From: Parasitella parasitica
Taxonomy: Eukaryota; Mucoromycota; Mucoromycetes; Mucorales; Mucoraceae
Reading direction: 5' to 3'
DNA length: 64,000 bases
NCBI GenBank assembly: GCA_025201805.1
Contig: MU619278.1
Span: forward strand, 161,752 to 225,751
Position 1 is the first letter of the stretch. Each line of letters opens with the position of its first letter. A model generated the notes under the pieces. That model worked only from the letters and a program-made list of their open reading frames with translations. It did no database searches and was not told where the DNA came from. Below are positions 48,202 through 61,110 of this stretch, piece by piece. The position numbers and the translations under genes were made by a program.

Positions 48202-49497
48202 CTATGACTGCTGGTCGTACTCGTATTGCTTCCATGTCGATGATGGTGTATAACTATTGGTCGATCGCAATATATCTTCTGCTTGTGAAACAATGTCTTC
48301 TAGCGAGGTAGTTAATCGGGATAAAATTTGACATTGCTCAAGCGGCACTCTACGTCTCAGTCTTTCTAATCGTGTCATTGCGTTATCAAACTCATTCAAG
48401 TCGCTGTAGGGATTATTCATTGTCGCTGCTGATTTGCCTGTGGGTCCTACAGCTGTAATTGGGGGTAAATTGATTAGTTTTTGATTTATAGGGTCTGATG
48501 TTGGCGATGGCTGCGAGATTAATGGTTGGGGCGACGATAAAGATCTATAGTCGGACAGTGGATCAAATCGATTGAGAGGCAACGAGCGACTTGCATCAGA
48601 AATCGATGATAGGTTCCTAGTTGATGCCGTTGAAAACAGAGTAGGTGGAGTTCTTGGAGGAGGAGGTAATCTAGGCTGTGGCGGTAGAGAAGAAGGTTTC
48701 AAATTCTGTACTGGTGCTCGATAGGGCGCTCTTTTGGGCACTATGTAGTCTTCTATTGGAGGTACAGCAACATTGCTGTTAGACTCGCGTCTTTTGTTGG
48801 GCACTGTGTTGTTCACAACCCTTCTCTTCTTCTTTCCTTTTTTTTCCGCTGCCTGCTTGACCTTTTCCTCATCGTCACTATCCAAATGGTCCCCCTCTGA
48901 GGAAGACTCCAATTCATCTTGTTCATTTCCTTCTTCATGGGGATCATCCTCGTCGTTGACAATAATTCGTTTACGGCGTTTAATCACACTGCGTTTCATA
49001 CTGACAGGTCGATGCACATTATGCAATTTGTAATACAGACCGCAAGCATTACAGATTGTGTTTCCTTCTTCATCTCTTCTCCAGAGTGGGGTAGTTGTGG
49101 TGCGGCAGTTAGCACAGATCAGGGCATGTCTATTTACTTGGTGTTGATTAAATGCAGGACAGCCTTCGCATGAAGGAGAACCTCCAGTACCATTACATTG
49201 ACCACCGCCTGGACAAGTGCCAGCAAGTGCGTCGGCAGCGTTGATCGTATTGTGTGTCATAGTTTCTTGTAGTTGTTCTTGTTTACTCTTGAAATTGCGC
49301 TTCATAGAGGGTGGTCGAAGTGTATTTCTAGCTTTTAGATAAAGTCCACAAGCATTGCAAATGGTCTCTCCGTTAGGTGCTCTTCTCCATAGAGGCGTGG
49401 TTGTCGTGCCACAATTTGAACACACTGTTGCGGAAACTTGTTGAGATTCCTTCTTCTTTTGCTTGGTATCTTGTAAAGGGTTCTCAGGTATAGCCAT
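48202..49497 (-). CDS. Two-finger GATA repressor of iron uptake (Sre/Fep1 type)
   Basis: Single-exon gene of 431 residues. Two GATA zinc fingers, each C-X2-C-X17-C-X2-C, lie at Cys 26/29/47/50 and 128/131/149/152. Between them is the cysteine cluster [20 protein letters not shown] (Cys 95, 101, 110, 113). That cluster, which binds iron in Fep1/SreA/Sre proteins, separates this family from other GATA factors. A basic stretch (VIKRRKR) and an acidic region follow finger 2. The C-terminus has a helical Leu-rich segment ([15 protein letters not shown]) that may dimerise. The family represses iron acquisition genes at (A/T)GATAA sites when iron is sufficient; its targets here are unknown. Confidence 0.93.
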   Translation of the reverse strand: MAIPENPLQDTKQKKKESQQVSATVCSNCGTTTTPLWRRAPNGETICNACGLYLKARNTLRPPSMKRNFKSKQEQLQETMTHNTINAADALAGTCPGGGQCNGTGGSPSCEGCPAFNQHQVNRHALICANCRTTTTPLWRRDEEGNTICNACGLYYKLHNVHRPVSMKRSVIKRRKRIIVNDEDDPHEEGNEQDELESSSEGDHLDSDDEEKVKQAAEKKGKKKRRVVNNTVPNKRRESNSNVAVPPIEDYIVPKRAPYRAPVQNLKPSSLPPQPRLPPPPRTPPTLFSTASTRNLSSISDASRSLPLNRFDPLSDYRSLSSPQPLISQPSPTSDPINQKLINLPPITAVGPTGKSAATMNNPYSDLNEFDNAMTRLERLRRRVPLEQCQILSRLTTSLEDIVSQAEDILRSTNSYTPSSTWKQYEYDQQS

Positions 49498-50744
49498 TAG
49501 CTTTAATTTATTAAAAAGCTGATATAAAATTTGGAAGAAGGGGTGAGAAAAGAAGGAAAATTGGGTTATATGGAAAATAGAACCAAAATTTTTTGAACGA
49601 AATGTGATTGTATAAAATGTAATATTAATCTATTTCAACTGAGCTGAATGTTTGGATTCCATTACTTGTCGCCTTGATTCAATCTTTTCTCGAAGGTTTC
49701 AACTGGCGTATTATATTCAGTCTTGCTGCCTTATACCATAATCGTTTTTGATAGTGCATCTCATTGTTTTTTTGCACATTATATTATATATTATCATCAA
49801 GACGAAATATTCATTTTTTTATATATGTATATTATATGGTGGTACAAGAATATTCAAATTTCGGGTAAACGAATCATTTCCACCAAACAAAATTCCTTCT
49901 GAAATAGCTTGTATGAAGCTACATTTTACACAATAATCTCTCAGCGTTCGGGGAGACAAGGAGAATCCAAAATATTAAATCATGCAACTGGCGGTCAAAT
50001 GTTCAGAGTTTGAAACCCTCTTCGGTCGACAAATGCTTGTAGATATGTTTCATTTATATACAACATTGGACGAGATTTGTACGATTACCAAAAGAAAAGT
50101 GTCTTACAAGCGTGGTTTCAAGAATTATGCATTGCTGATGCGTAAGAAGAAGGTTATTAAATAAAATACACTTATGATCATATTACTACTACAAGCGATT
50201 TATCAGAATGAAATGCCCATTGGCATTGATGTCAACATGTCCCCAAATGGATCCAACTTGAAATTCAGAAGTTACAAACACAGAAAAATTTCATGAAACG
50301 CATTTATCCAAGCGCTTGATTCAGTAAGTTTACTAGCAAAGTGCCTTCTTAATTGCACATTTTTTAATAACGGGTAAAGCGCAATATGGATTCTGGAGAG
50401 CTGATATGAAAGTGGGCAGCTAGAATTCGGGAAATACTCTTACAACATCCTTCAACCAAGATATTGCGATGACTTTTGCCTTTTTTTTTTTTTTTTTTTT
50501 TTTAGTGTTCTAAAAGGTAAATGCACTTTTCTTACCATCACTAGGACTCACTTTTAGAAAGTCGATGTGAAGATCGTGCTTGTGATTCTCTAACCTTGTG
50601 CCTGTTTCAAAGCAAAGACTACAAATGCGGCAATGAAAATGATGTGTACGCCATGGCGGATCGAAAAGCACCTCAAGCGATTAGGTACTTTAGGGAAAGT
50701 TGCATTGGGATAGTTTATTACAACATTGGAATTCAAGCATCTAT
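49498..50744. other. Intergenic, no gene seen
   Basis: 5' region of the GATA gene and 3' flank of the methyltransferase gene. It contains a T-run of about 24 at 50481-50504. ORFs are short and lack family signals. Confidence 0.45.
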
Positions 50745-51848
50745 CTAAATGTCGTCATCTTCACCATCATTATCATCATCGTCAGATCCGCCATCTTTGG
50801 AAACACCAGTTCTTCTAATAAGAGCAAAATATAACGGACCCCAAGTGGTTTTATCAGGTAGACATAGCCAGCCGTACTTTGTCTTTTCCCCCACAGGCAG
50901 CTTCAACTTGACAGGCTCAATAGGAATTTTGCCTTTGTTTATCATGCGCTCCACGACCTTGTCATTCTCCAGCGAGCTGATGGAACATGTTGCATATAAA
51001 ACCAAACCTCCCACACGAACTGAATGAACGGCGGCTTTCAAGATCGATAGCTGTCTTTTAGCGTTCACTTGAGAACGTTTGGGAGACCAAAGTTCCAGCT
51101 CCTTTTCGTCATGTAGCAAATGTCTTTCTGAAGAGCAAGGTGCATCCAAGAGGACTTTGTCGTACTGCTCGGGTTCGCCGTAATAGCGGGTACCATCCTT
51201 ACCGACAACCGTGCTCACTTCTTGCGCTACATCTGGCGGTAGATACGATTCAATTACTTGTCGTAGCCTTCTTCTGCGATCAGAAGCAATCTCGTTCGAT
51301 GTTAAACGCCCATATTTTTTGTCTAAACGCTGCAGGACTGACAGAGTCTTGCCGCCGGGGGCAGCACAGATATCGAGAACTTGTTCATCGGGCTGAATAT
51401 CTAATGCCTCAGTAGCAAGCACGGATGCAGCATCCAATATGTAATAATCAGTGACATTGCTGTTTTCCTTGCTGGGCTGAGGGAATCGCGACATTGTCTT
51501 GGATGCATAGCATGGTATCGACACAAAATCAAGCATTGTAAGATCAGGCAATATATCCTTGAGTTTGGTTTTGACATCTTGGACATTGGCGTATTTGTTT
51601 ATCATCATACAGTGACGCACAGGTTTCTTTAGCGCCTCCAAGAGCACTGGCCAGCGTTCAGGGCCCCACTCTTCTTCGTAATATTTGTTGAATGCTGCCA
51701 TTACTGCGTTACGACGCTCGGTCTCACGTTGGAGTGCCTTTTCCTTCTTTTTTGACATTGTCGGTTTCTTTTTATCGCTGAAATTCTTCTTATTGCCCTT
51801 CTGGCCGACCTTTTCCTTGTCTACTTGGGGTGCCTCACTGTCTACCAT
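50745..51848 (-). CDS. RNA m5C methyltransferase, NSUN3/NSUN4-like
   Basis: Single-exon ORF of 367 residues. S-adenosylmethionine-dependent fold of the RsmB/NSUN family: VLDICAAPGGKTLSVL (SAM loop), LTSNEIASDRRRRLRQ, VLLDAPCSSERHLLH with one catalytic Cys, and VLYATCSISSLEND with the nucleophilic Cys. The PCSSERHLL form and SMSRFPQP-type region resemble NSUN3 and NSUN4 more than Nop2 or Trm4. The N-terminus is strongly basic (KKKPTMSKKKEKALQ) and could serve as a targeting region, though not a classical mitochondrial presequence. The C-terminus ends in an acidic DDDDNDGEDDDI run. The RNA substrate cannot be told from sequence. Confidence 0.88.
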   Translation of the reverse strand: MVDSEAPQVDKEKVGQKGNKKNFSDKKKPTMSKKKEKALQRETERRNAVMAAFNKYYEEEWGPERWPVLLEALKKPVRHCMMINKYANVQDVKTKLKDILPDLTMLDFVSIPCYASKTMSRFPQPSKENSNVTDYYILDAASVLATEALDIQPDEQVLDICAAPGGKTLSVLQRLDKKYGRLTSNEIASDRRRRLRQVIESYLPPDVAQEVSTVVGKDGTRYYGEPEQYDKVLLDAPCSSERHLLHDEKELELWSPKRSQVNAKRQLSILKAAVHSVRVGGLVLYATCSISSLENDKVVERMINKGKIPIEPVKLKLPVGEKTKYGWLCLPDKTTWGPLYFALIRRTGVSKDGGSDDDDNDGEDDDI

Positions 51849-52874
51849 AATTACTGTATAAACTTTGGCTACTCCAAATGTTGCTCAACTTTGAAATGTG
51901 AAAAAACTGCCATCTCAGGCAGTCACTGTGGCTGGCTGGCTGGCTGGATGGATGTCCATGAGGCACCTATCTACCATGCTGCTAGTCTGTCATAAAGAAT
52001 TTGAATCAAAAGCTAGCTTCTTGGTTCAACTCTAGTCCACACGTAGTCCTCTTTACACTGAATAAGAAGCCTGTAAAGTGCATGATTTGATCTTGATAAA
52101 AGATGTGGGGGTGTCATCCCTGGTCTCCTTTTGTGACATGTCAGATCTGAGCACTTGCTCGTGGTTGAAGAGACTTTCATCAAAGACAAGAACAAAGAAG
52201 CCGCAACTCGTCGAAGGCGCAAATAGAAAACTAATGTCTTTTATTTGCAATATGTACAGAGCATAACTTGCGAATGGCTTACCTAATTATTTTTTCAAGC
52301 AGCTTATCGCTGACTAATGCATGACAAATTAGAATATTCAGCCTGTTTTGTCTTCAACAACAAAGGATACAGAGAGTCTATTATGCCATGTATACCACAT
52401 TCTGAATTTTATTCTAGTAAATAATGCCTGTCCCCTCCCACATGGCCTCAGGAAAGGTCTTTATGCGCAATTGTAATACGTATACTGATATTCCGTTCAA
52501 TACATGCAGAAAGTGACACACTGTGAAGTCAATTGTGTAACACCATACTGTACATTTTATACGTTGAGCGGGAATGTTCTTTGGTTACGAGACGACACAT
52601 CTTGATAAAGATATTCAAAGATTTTCTATGAACGGCCCCAACGTCGATCTGTCGTCATGGCAAATTCGTGTAACTATCGTATTGCGATGGCTGTGGACGA
52701 AAACGGCCTTATCAGGAATCCAAGTACCACCACATCTTGAATATACACAGACGTAATACTTCCAAAGAGAAACATAATAAATACGCGGCGTCGCAATGTT
52801 ATTTATTTTTAACAATTCAAGAAAGCCTCAAATTCTCATTTCTCTCTTCTTACTTCCATTTCCAATAAGAAATA
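51849..52874. other. Divergent intergenic region
   Basis: Between the methyltransferase and the phosphorylase kinase gene. A short TGGC/TGGA microsatellite is listed separately. Reverse-strand ORFs around 52013-52250 lack coding character. Confidence 0.45.
51929..51953. repeat. (TGGC)n(TGGA)n microsatellite
   Basis: About four TGGC units followed by two TGGA units in the 5' flank of the methyltransferase gene. Confidence 0.85.
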
Positions 52875-55800
52875 ATGAAGAGCTACAACAGAAAGCATTC
52901 GTTAGAAAGGCTTGAATACTACTACCAGGTCATTAATACAACTGTCCTTTCGAAACAGAATGCTGCCAGTGGTTTGATTCCAGCCTCCGTTGCGATTACC
53001 GTAAGTTACCAGCAAAGATAACGCATTCCATAGCGTATTCAATCGTTTTCTTTACATGATAGACTCATGGTGATTACACTGACGCTTGGGTTAGGTAAGA
53101 AAAGAGAAGGTAGGTTATTTTGACATACTGACGTGAATTCAATTTCTCAGAGATAATGTTTACTCCATCTACTGCGTGTTTGGCCTTGCTTTGGCTTATA
53201 GGAGAGTAGATGACACGACCGGAAGAGCATGTAAGTTGTTTGTTTTTAGCGCGGAAATCCCCAATCGTCTATCGATTTGGTTATTCATGCATGTTTCCCT
53301 GTTTTACCTGCTAGTTGAGCTTGAACATGCGGTTATCAAATTAATGCGCGGTCTCTTATTCTCCATGATGCGCCAAGCTCCAAAGGTCGAGAAGTTCAAA
53401 AAGACTCAAAACGTTCTGGATTCTCTTCATGCTAAATACAAGACAGAGACGGGTGCAACCGTTGTGGGGGATAATGAATGGGGTCACTTGCAGATCGATG
53501 CTACTAGTTTCTTCCTAGTGGCATTGGCAGATATGACCACCAGTGGTCTAAGTATTATTTACACGCAGGACGAGGTTGATTTCATCCAAAATCTAGTGTT
53601 TTATATCGAACGCGCTTATCGTACTCCTGATTTTGGCATCTGGGAGCGTGGAGACAAGAGTAACCATGGCGAGCCTGAATTGAATTCTTCGTCTATCGGT
53701 ATGGCCTACTCTGCTTTACGGGCTATCAACGGGGTTAATCTATTTGGCGCTCGTGGTAGTCCATCGTCTGTAAGTTTTTTTCTTTTTTCTTTTTGTTGTT
53801 GCTTTGTAAGAATATGCATTTATATGTCTATTGTTCTTGACAGACTATTTATGTCCTGCCCGATGAAATGACTCGTAACAAGATTACTCTTCAAAGCGTT
53901 TTGCCCAGAGAATCGAACTCTAAAGAAGTGGATGGCTCTGTTTTGTCTGTCATTGGGTTTCCCGCTTTCGCAGTCGAAGATCCTGCATTGATCGAGTTTA
54001 CCAGATCTGACGCCAAGAAGAAATTGGAAGGTCGTTATGGATGGAAACGTTTCTTGCGTGATGGCCATCAAACCGCCGTTGAAGATCACACTCGTCTTCA
54101 TTACAACGAAAGTGAATTGAAGGTTTTCGAGAATATTGAGTCAGAATGGCCCTTGTTCTTCACTTACATGGTCCTGGAAGGCTTGTTTACAGGTAATACG
54201 GAGCAGGTTGAAGAGTATCGCAAAAAGCTCGAATTTGTCACCATCGACTCTGCTCTATGGGATCCTGAAAATCCTAGACCTCCCGAAGATTACAAATCGG
54301 ACGATGTCAAGCGCCCTGCTGCACTTTGCAGAACCGCCAGCCTTGATCTCTCTACTGCGCCTGCTGATCTGCATATTCCTCTTGTACCTGAATTGTACTA
54401 CGTTCCAAAGGAGTCTATTGAAGCAGAAAGAGCCGACCCCCACTCTCAAAAGCGTATTCCAAACGACAACACACCTCTTGTGTGGGCACTGTCTCTGTAT
54501 CTGCTGGGCAATCTGATTTACGAAAACCTTCTGTCTCCGTCCGAGGTTGATCCTCTCGGCCGTCGTTTTAACGTCAAAGGTGCAAAGGCTGACAATGTTG
54601 TGCAAGTCGTTCTGTTATCTGAAAACGAAGAGCTGCAAAAGACTTTGTCTACTTACGGCCTTGAAACTCAATCCATTGATCAAATATCCTCCAGCTTCAC
54701 TGTTCTCCCCCCTCAAGCTCTTGTCGATGTGTACAGCGCTCTCGGTCAAAACTCCAAGCTTGAATTGTCCGGTAGACCCAATCGTCCCCTTGGCACGCTG
54801 ACTACCTCTCGTCTGTACCGCATCGAAGGCCATATCTACGCTTTCACTCCCCAATTCATGGACGTCCACACCTTCTATCTTAATTCTGACCCTGACTATC
54901 TGGTTTCTACGATTGAAAACGAGTTGAGCGTCACCAATGCCAACTGGTTCTTTGCTGGTCGCCCCACTATCACCATTGTCTTGACAAACGCCATGTTGGG
55001 TGATATCAATAGGAAAGAAGTTGCCCCCAAGAGCTGCTCTGCCGAGTTGACAAACGCTTTGTTAGCTGCTGATGCTTCCAAGAAGAACCTACTCAATTTC
55101 TTCATGAACTTGCGTTCGGGAGAATGCAATGGAGTGCGAGTGCGTCTCTCTCGTCTCACAGAGACCGTCAACACAAGTAATATCGAATCCCTCGATTTCT
55201 TGATCAACAAGCAAGATGTTGACTGGAGCAACATCTTGTCTGCCAACAAGTTTTATCATCGCAATAACCGCTCTCAGCGTCGCTTGGGCTTTGAAGAAGC
55301 CTCCAATATTAGCTCGCCGGGTGGAGCACTCACTCCTGGCGGAGCAAGGACACCTAGACGTCGCAGTATCTTTGGTGGCAAGCTTCTGGGCACTCCTCTT
55401 AACAAGATGGACGGCGATAGTTACTTTCAAGATATTGCTTCTGCCTTGGAGAGAATTAATGGCGACGGATTACCTGCATTCAAGCTCAAAGACCATGAAA
55501 TTGTTCCTGCTTCAGACTCTCCCACCCCTCGTAGTAGTGGGTCGCCTGATCCTAGCCAAATGAAGTCGAATGGGGAAACATCTGACGTCTTTAGCAAGAA
55601 TAGAAAGTCGGCCAACCTGACTGTAGGCACTGATGAATCTGCTGGCAACGATGTTCTTTTATCGCTAACATTGGGTGACCTATCTCAATTCGATGATGCT
55701 GTCAAGAGCCTGCAAGCTTCTGTCAACCTTTACGATCAGATCGACTTACTGCAATACTTGGCTTCTTGCAAGAATTTGGATGAATTCATTGTTGACCTGG

Positions 55801-57494
55801 ACTCTACAATTCGCAATCTTTTGGAAGAAGTGTATGTCAAGTCCAAGCGTCTCCAATACTGGTCTGTGGTTAGACAGGCTAGCGGTTTGTTGTCTAAGGT
55901 TATGCCCACTTTGACATACAACTTGACTGATTTGGTTATCCACAAAAAGCAGGTGAGTATCGGTTCCGGTTCATCAGAACATTTGATCTCGACACCTTTG
56001 AGCCCGGACACACTGAACAAGATGATTTCTGAGCAATGTGGAGACGACGTGCGTGAAGGGCCTGTGGTTCAAGAAATCATCATATCTCTTGGAAACTTTA
56101 TTCGATCCAACCCTCGTATGTTTGAAGGTATTTTACGCCTGCGTACACATTTCATCATTATTGCATTGCGTGAGGAGATCAGCCGTTTGAACGCATTCAA
56201 CGAAGAAGAAGCCATCGAGCATTTGATGCAACTGTCGCCTTTTGAGCTGCAGTCTCTTTTGGGCACCGTCATGTCTGGCCCTGGAATGTGCGAAGAGGCC
56301 ACCATCATTGTTCGCGATAAGCCTGGAGGATTCCTGGTCCTTTCTCAAGACTTTGATCCTAACCGCCAATTAAGCGCTGAAGTTCCTTCTTTGAAATTGC
56401 CGCCTCTCAAAAAGAAGGGAAATAGCGAAATTACGGATATCGCTGATCAAGACAAGGATGTCATTGTCATTCGCGCTCAATCGGGCGGCTACAATGCTGG
56501 CAACTTTGCACGCGCAGAAATCAACGGCAACGTTTTGGCTGCGAACACGCGTGGGCTTCATGTGTGGGCTATCGATCGTCTTGAAAAATTGGTTTTGGAG
56601 CACGCCTCTTTCGATACTCACATCTCCACTGACGAAAGCGATGATCTTGTACAGTTCATCCGCAATCTAACGACTGGCTTGATCGTTGTCATGGCTTCCA
56701 AGGACGATTTCACAGAACATCTCACAAGGGATGCAATCGACGCATTAAAAAGTCTGGGCGCTCAGAAGATTGACAATGTCAAGTACCGTGATTCCTACGT
56801 ACTGATTGCTGAAAAGAACGGCAACCGTACAATCGAAGCCCACAAGGCGGCCAAGGATGGACCTACGGACATGATCCAAGAAGAGTTTGCTATGCTCAAA
56901 AAGCACGATATTTCGCCCTCTGACATTAATGGTTCCAACATTAGCCATTTCTGTCCTTCATCTGATGGCCGTTGGTTGCGTCGTAGAAAGAATGACGGCG
57001 CTCTCAATCGTGCACCCAAGCATTTCTTCTCGCGCACATGGAAGGTCCTCGATAAATGCGCTGGTCTAGTCATCGGCTCAAACTGCTTGCCTAGAGACCC
57101 CACAGTATTCGAAAAGACTCCAGAAGAATTCAACTTTGCTATTGCTGTGGAGGGCTTCTTGGGCACTTTGAGAGATCCAGCTGAACGCCAGGTTGCCGTG
57201 GAGATATTGACACAGATCTATGAAATTCAGAAATCTAAGCCCGAGTTCCAATTTATCGACCAAAACATTGACATTCCTGCCATCATGGACTCAGCCATTG
57301 CAAATTTCTGGGATACTTGGGTTGAAAAAAACAAGGAGACGTTTGAAAAGAGTTCAATGTTTGAAAATGGATTTGACTACAATACACACAAGGATATGGC
57401 TCATGAGCTTTTCTATGATCTTCCGCTTGATCGAACAGAAGAAAGTACTGCAACCTATCTTAGAAAGAGCATTTCTAATGCTCTGCACATCTAA
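52875..57494 (+). CDS. Phosphorylase b kinase regulatory subunit (alpha/beta type)
   Basis: Five exons (52875-53000, 53063-53094, 53151-53230, 53315-53769, 53844-57494) give 1447 residues. The N-terminal glucoamylase-like (GH15) part is clear: [83 protein letters not shown] and [13 protein letters not shown]. Further conserved stretches follow ([29 protein letters not shown]). Residues ~680-830 are a disordered Ser/Gly-rich insertion with [12 protein letters not shown] and DSPTPRSSG, probable phosphorylation sites. In animals this subunit inhibits the catalytic gamma subunit until phosphorylated. Yeasts lack it. It is somewhat longer than the ~1200-residue animal proteins because of the insertion. 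Confidence 0.93.
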
Positions 57495-57567
57495 TGCTCG
57501 CTTTGATTCACTATATATAAATGAATATACAAAAACTTGAACTTTCTAATTTTATTATATCTTGACA

Positions 57568-58464
57568 TTAAATCATTCTTTGACGACCTTGCTCGTGAAC
57601 AATACGTAAAATGCTTGCCATGGCATCTCTATCGCCCGTCCCGTTTCGTTGATCCAGCCAAAAGCGGTGCTGATTTATCATGGGTTTGATCTTTTTACTC
57701 TGTTCTAAAGCATACTGTTTTTCCAGCACTTGTTTATTCACAGTCCATGTCATGAAAGATGAATTTGCCACAGGCCTCAGATCTTTCAAGCGTAAAGTTG
57801 TAGTTCTGCGACGTGCAAACAGATCGAGCGTGTCGATAGAAATGATAGAGTTTGGCGATATGACTGGCGACTTTTTACTGCTGTCATCTTGAATATGCAA
57901 ACGAATCGAATTAACGTATGGCGAGAGCAAAAAAGAGAGTGCCCCTGTAGAACATGTACTTGCCATAACAGCTGCAAATAACATTTGAGAAAACACATAT
58001 TTTGTTAGCGATTCTTTTAATTAATTTGTGTTTTATTAATAATAATCTATTAATGTATAATGATGTTATTCACTTACCACCGATAAACATTATGCTGTTC
58101 ATTTCTGCTGCCTGAACTAGGTGTGGCGAGAAAGAACCATTGTCAATTTTTTTTTTTTTTTTTCCAAACTGCTATAGTTTTATGCTAAAGTCTCACCTCC
58201 TGGCGTTTGCCAAAAATACATGATGGTGGGAGTGGCAATGGCTGATATCTAGACATAATGCTTGAATTAAGGGATGAAGATAGCATTTGATTGACTTACA
58301 CCTAAGGTTGACAGTGAAAATGTTTTGACAAGCTTCACTAAACTAACATTTGGAGATGTATAAATCAACTTTTTTTCAACATTGTTTGCTGTTTTTGTTG
58401 AAAAAGCTCTGATGGAATGAACAGCCGGTGTTATTTGCTTTATGATTATAAATCTAGTTAGCAT
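57568..58464 (-). CDS. TMEM70/TMEM186-like mitochondrial membrane protein
   Basis: Four exons (58464-58300, 58248-58197, 58116-58078, 57971-57568) give 219 residues. The start MLTRFIIIKQITPAVHSIRAFST has the look of a mitochondrial presequence. The core is KKLIYTSPNVSLVKLVKTFSL, followed by a helix (ISAIATPTIMYFW), VQAAEMNSIMFIG and a second helix (GALSFLLSPYV). Then comes a C-terminal soluble domain with TLRLKDLRPVANSSFMTWTV. This order is that of the TMEM70/TMEM186/TMEM223 group, inner-membrane assembly factors for ATP synthase or complex I. Which of the three it matches is unclear. It faces Trs65 across a 150-bp promoter. Confidence 0.8.
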
Positions 58465-58614
58465 TTTCGAGAAAAAGGATAATGGCAAATATTCGATGTT
58501 GCCATGTAAATTTATAGTCACTACTCATATTTCAGGGCCAAAACTTGATAATAAAGCCCGCGCAAAAGCACTATACAAATTGCTTATCAACTCTATTACT
58601 TTAAAACCAACAAA

Positions 58615-60897
58615 ATGAGCTCTATATCTTCAGAACTCTTCTTTAACGAGGCGGAATTCCGGGTCATCATCCCAAATCATCCTAAAGAAGAGAGCGAAAA
58701 ACAAGACCCTATTGCCATTTTGGAAGCTCATCCGCGTGAATTTGCATTTTACGGTTCGTTGCAAACATGTGCAAATAGGTATATGGATATGTGATTGACT
58801 GGATATTGCCTTTTAGATGAACATTTACAAGTTTACCTATTAGTTCGTGTGTCGCAGCAGATAGCAGGTGCAGGTGTGGAGGTGAGGGAAGCCATTTACT
58901 CTTTCTTCAATCAGCTGGAAGTTGCTGTTGACGCCACCTTCCTCGATACTCCTGTGTCAAACACTCCCATCATGAACAGATCTTCCTCTGCAACAACACA
59001 ATCTTCGCTTATAGGATCCACTTCACCGAAAATTGGAAGCCTGGGCCATCAAAGAAGAACCATGAACGAGATTTCCACACCGTTTTTCACGCAAGCCTAC
59101 AATAGAAACAATAAAAATGCAGAATCCACTATTTTCGAGCATGAAGACAGCTTTTGTTGTCTTTATCCTATGGTTGTACCTATCGTATACGCAAAAACGA
59201 AATCACCGAACCCTATTTTATCCATAAATTCAAGTGTGCAATATCGACCTTTACCCATCAAGAGAGCCAATGAGCAACCAGACGAAAGTAACACTGATGA
59301 TTCAGAATACGATACAGAGCTGTTTGAAACCATTAACCTACTAAGTGGATTAGCTGACGGTAATAGATTAAACTAAACGAGCTGGTGCCTATGTTTAACA
59401 TTATTGTAGACCCTGTATTCTCGGCAAATCGAGAACGCCCACTTCAGAGATTCGTCATGGAAAGTCAAGCCAGACAACCTACTGGCTCCACATCCTCCAT
59501 AACTAGTAACGGCAATAATCTCAATACAGCTACATCGCAGCTCTCTATGAAACGAAATGTGCGCGAAAATCTATCCCTTCGTTCTGGACTTGTGGTGAAA
59601 ATGCGCACAACCAACGCTTCAGTAGCTGAGAAAATGATCATGATGTCAGTTGAATTGGAGAACCCTGCTGAGGCAGGGTGTGAGTTCTCTGTGGACCGAG
59701 TCGAAGTGCAAGTATCTAACGCAGTGGTATCGGCGGCATTCAATCAAGTTAGCCGAATTCAATTCCCAATCGCATTGAATAAGTCTGACTTGGTGGTATT
59801 TGTATACGATGTTACATTGTTAGACGATGGCTCAGTGAGACCGCCTAGTCAGCCCCAGCGCATGTTTCCAACTCGACGACCTTTACAACAACAAGTACCT
59901 TCATACAACAATGAGGAAAAGATACAGCCTCAGAGAGTCTCTATTCAGATTGTCGGATCTCCTATCATTGATGGGAAAAAGGCATTGCCAATGAGGTCTA
60001 AATGGAACACCATGTTGGATGTTTCGAGCATGAGACATCAAAAGAGAGAAGAGATACCAGCTCCATTTGCAGCTGAAAAGTTTGCTTCTCCGTCCCCCAT
60101 CATGTCGCCTTCTATGGCAAAATCTCAATCAATGCAAGGCAGCATGTATTCACCAGGTGCTCGATCTGTGGTAGGTAGTCCCGGTGGCCCTGGCCATCAA
60201 ATGAGCCCCTCTTTAGAAGGCGTATTTGGCATGAAGAGACAGATGAGTGCTGCTAGCACGCCATCAACGCCAGCCCGAGAATTCGGCGGTAGACGTGCGC
60301 CTGAAAGAGAAATTGCAGATGGCATTGTTGTATCATTTACCGTTCCGGATGCTATCCAGGTTGGGAAGACGTTCCCCCTTCACATCTTTATCGTTAATCG
60401 ATCAAAACATACCAGGCGCTTTCAAGTAATGATACCCAATCGAAAGAGACATCCCACCGAGGTATATGGCCACACAATGAAGACAGTATTGCCGCCATTG
60501 CCTGTTGAACAAATGCCCATTGACCCCTATATGGATGAATCAGGTATAACCCTTGCAATTGCATTCAGTATTACGCTTTTTGCTCACTACAATTTTTCCT
60601 TCTCTAAGAATTTTTGAAGCAATATTTCGAGAATGAAACGCATGAAGCAGATATTATTTGCTTAGAGAATAACGTTAGATTGAGGTAAGTCCTTTTCTGA
60701 CATGTTGCGTTGTATCCATTGTAATAACGTAGTGTAGTCCTCTTGGCCCTTCTACATCGCAAAGTGTAGATATCCAGTTTATTGCAGTCAAGGAGAAGCT
60801 GCATACTATTGATTTGATCCAGCTTGTAGATCAAGACACCGGGTTTGTTACTAATTTGCGTCACGTCCTGGAAGTTTACGTTGAGCAACAGGAATAA
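58615..60897 (+). CDS. TRS65: TRAPP complex subunit Trs65-like
   Basis: Five exons (58615-58753, 58817-59359, 59410-60543, 60609-60684, 60738-60897) give 683 residues. The C-terminal Ig-like part is the best marker: VSFTVPDAIQVGKTFPLHIFI VNRS, a conserved NRKRHP, and the closing SPLGPSTSQSVDIQFIAVKEK with LIQLVDQDTGF. This matches the Trs65 C-terminal domain of fungal TRAPPII, the Golgi tethering complex and exchange factor for Ypt31/32. The middle (residues ~390-500) is low-complexity with SPSPIMSPSMAKSQSM. Intron 1 has a weak donor (GTTCGT). N-terminal similarity is weak, so exon 1 is less certain. Confidence 0.8.
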
Positions 60898-61110
60898 AAT
60901 TTGCTTCTGGAACATCCATTCTCTAAAAAAAAGGGGGGAGGGGGGGAGCTGTTTTATGCATAATGCATTATACAGGTCCTTTCTTTGTCTTGTACCGATT
61001 GTTGGCCATATATTTATGTAATGTATATTAATTCACCTCCTAAGCTTGTATAAATGGAGTGCTCTTGAGACATATAGTGTCACTCGTCTTTTTCAGTTTT
61101 TCTTTCAACT

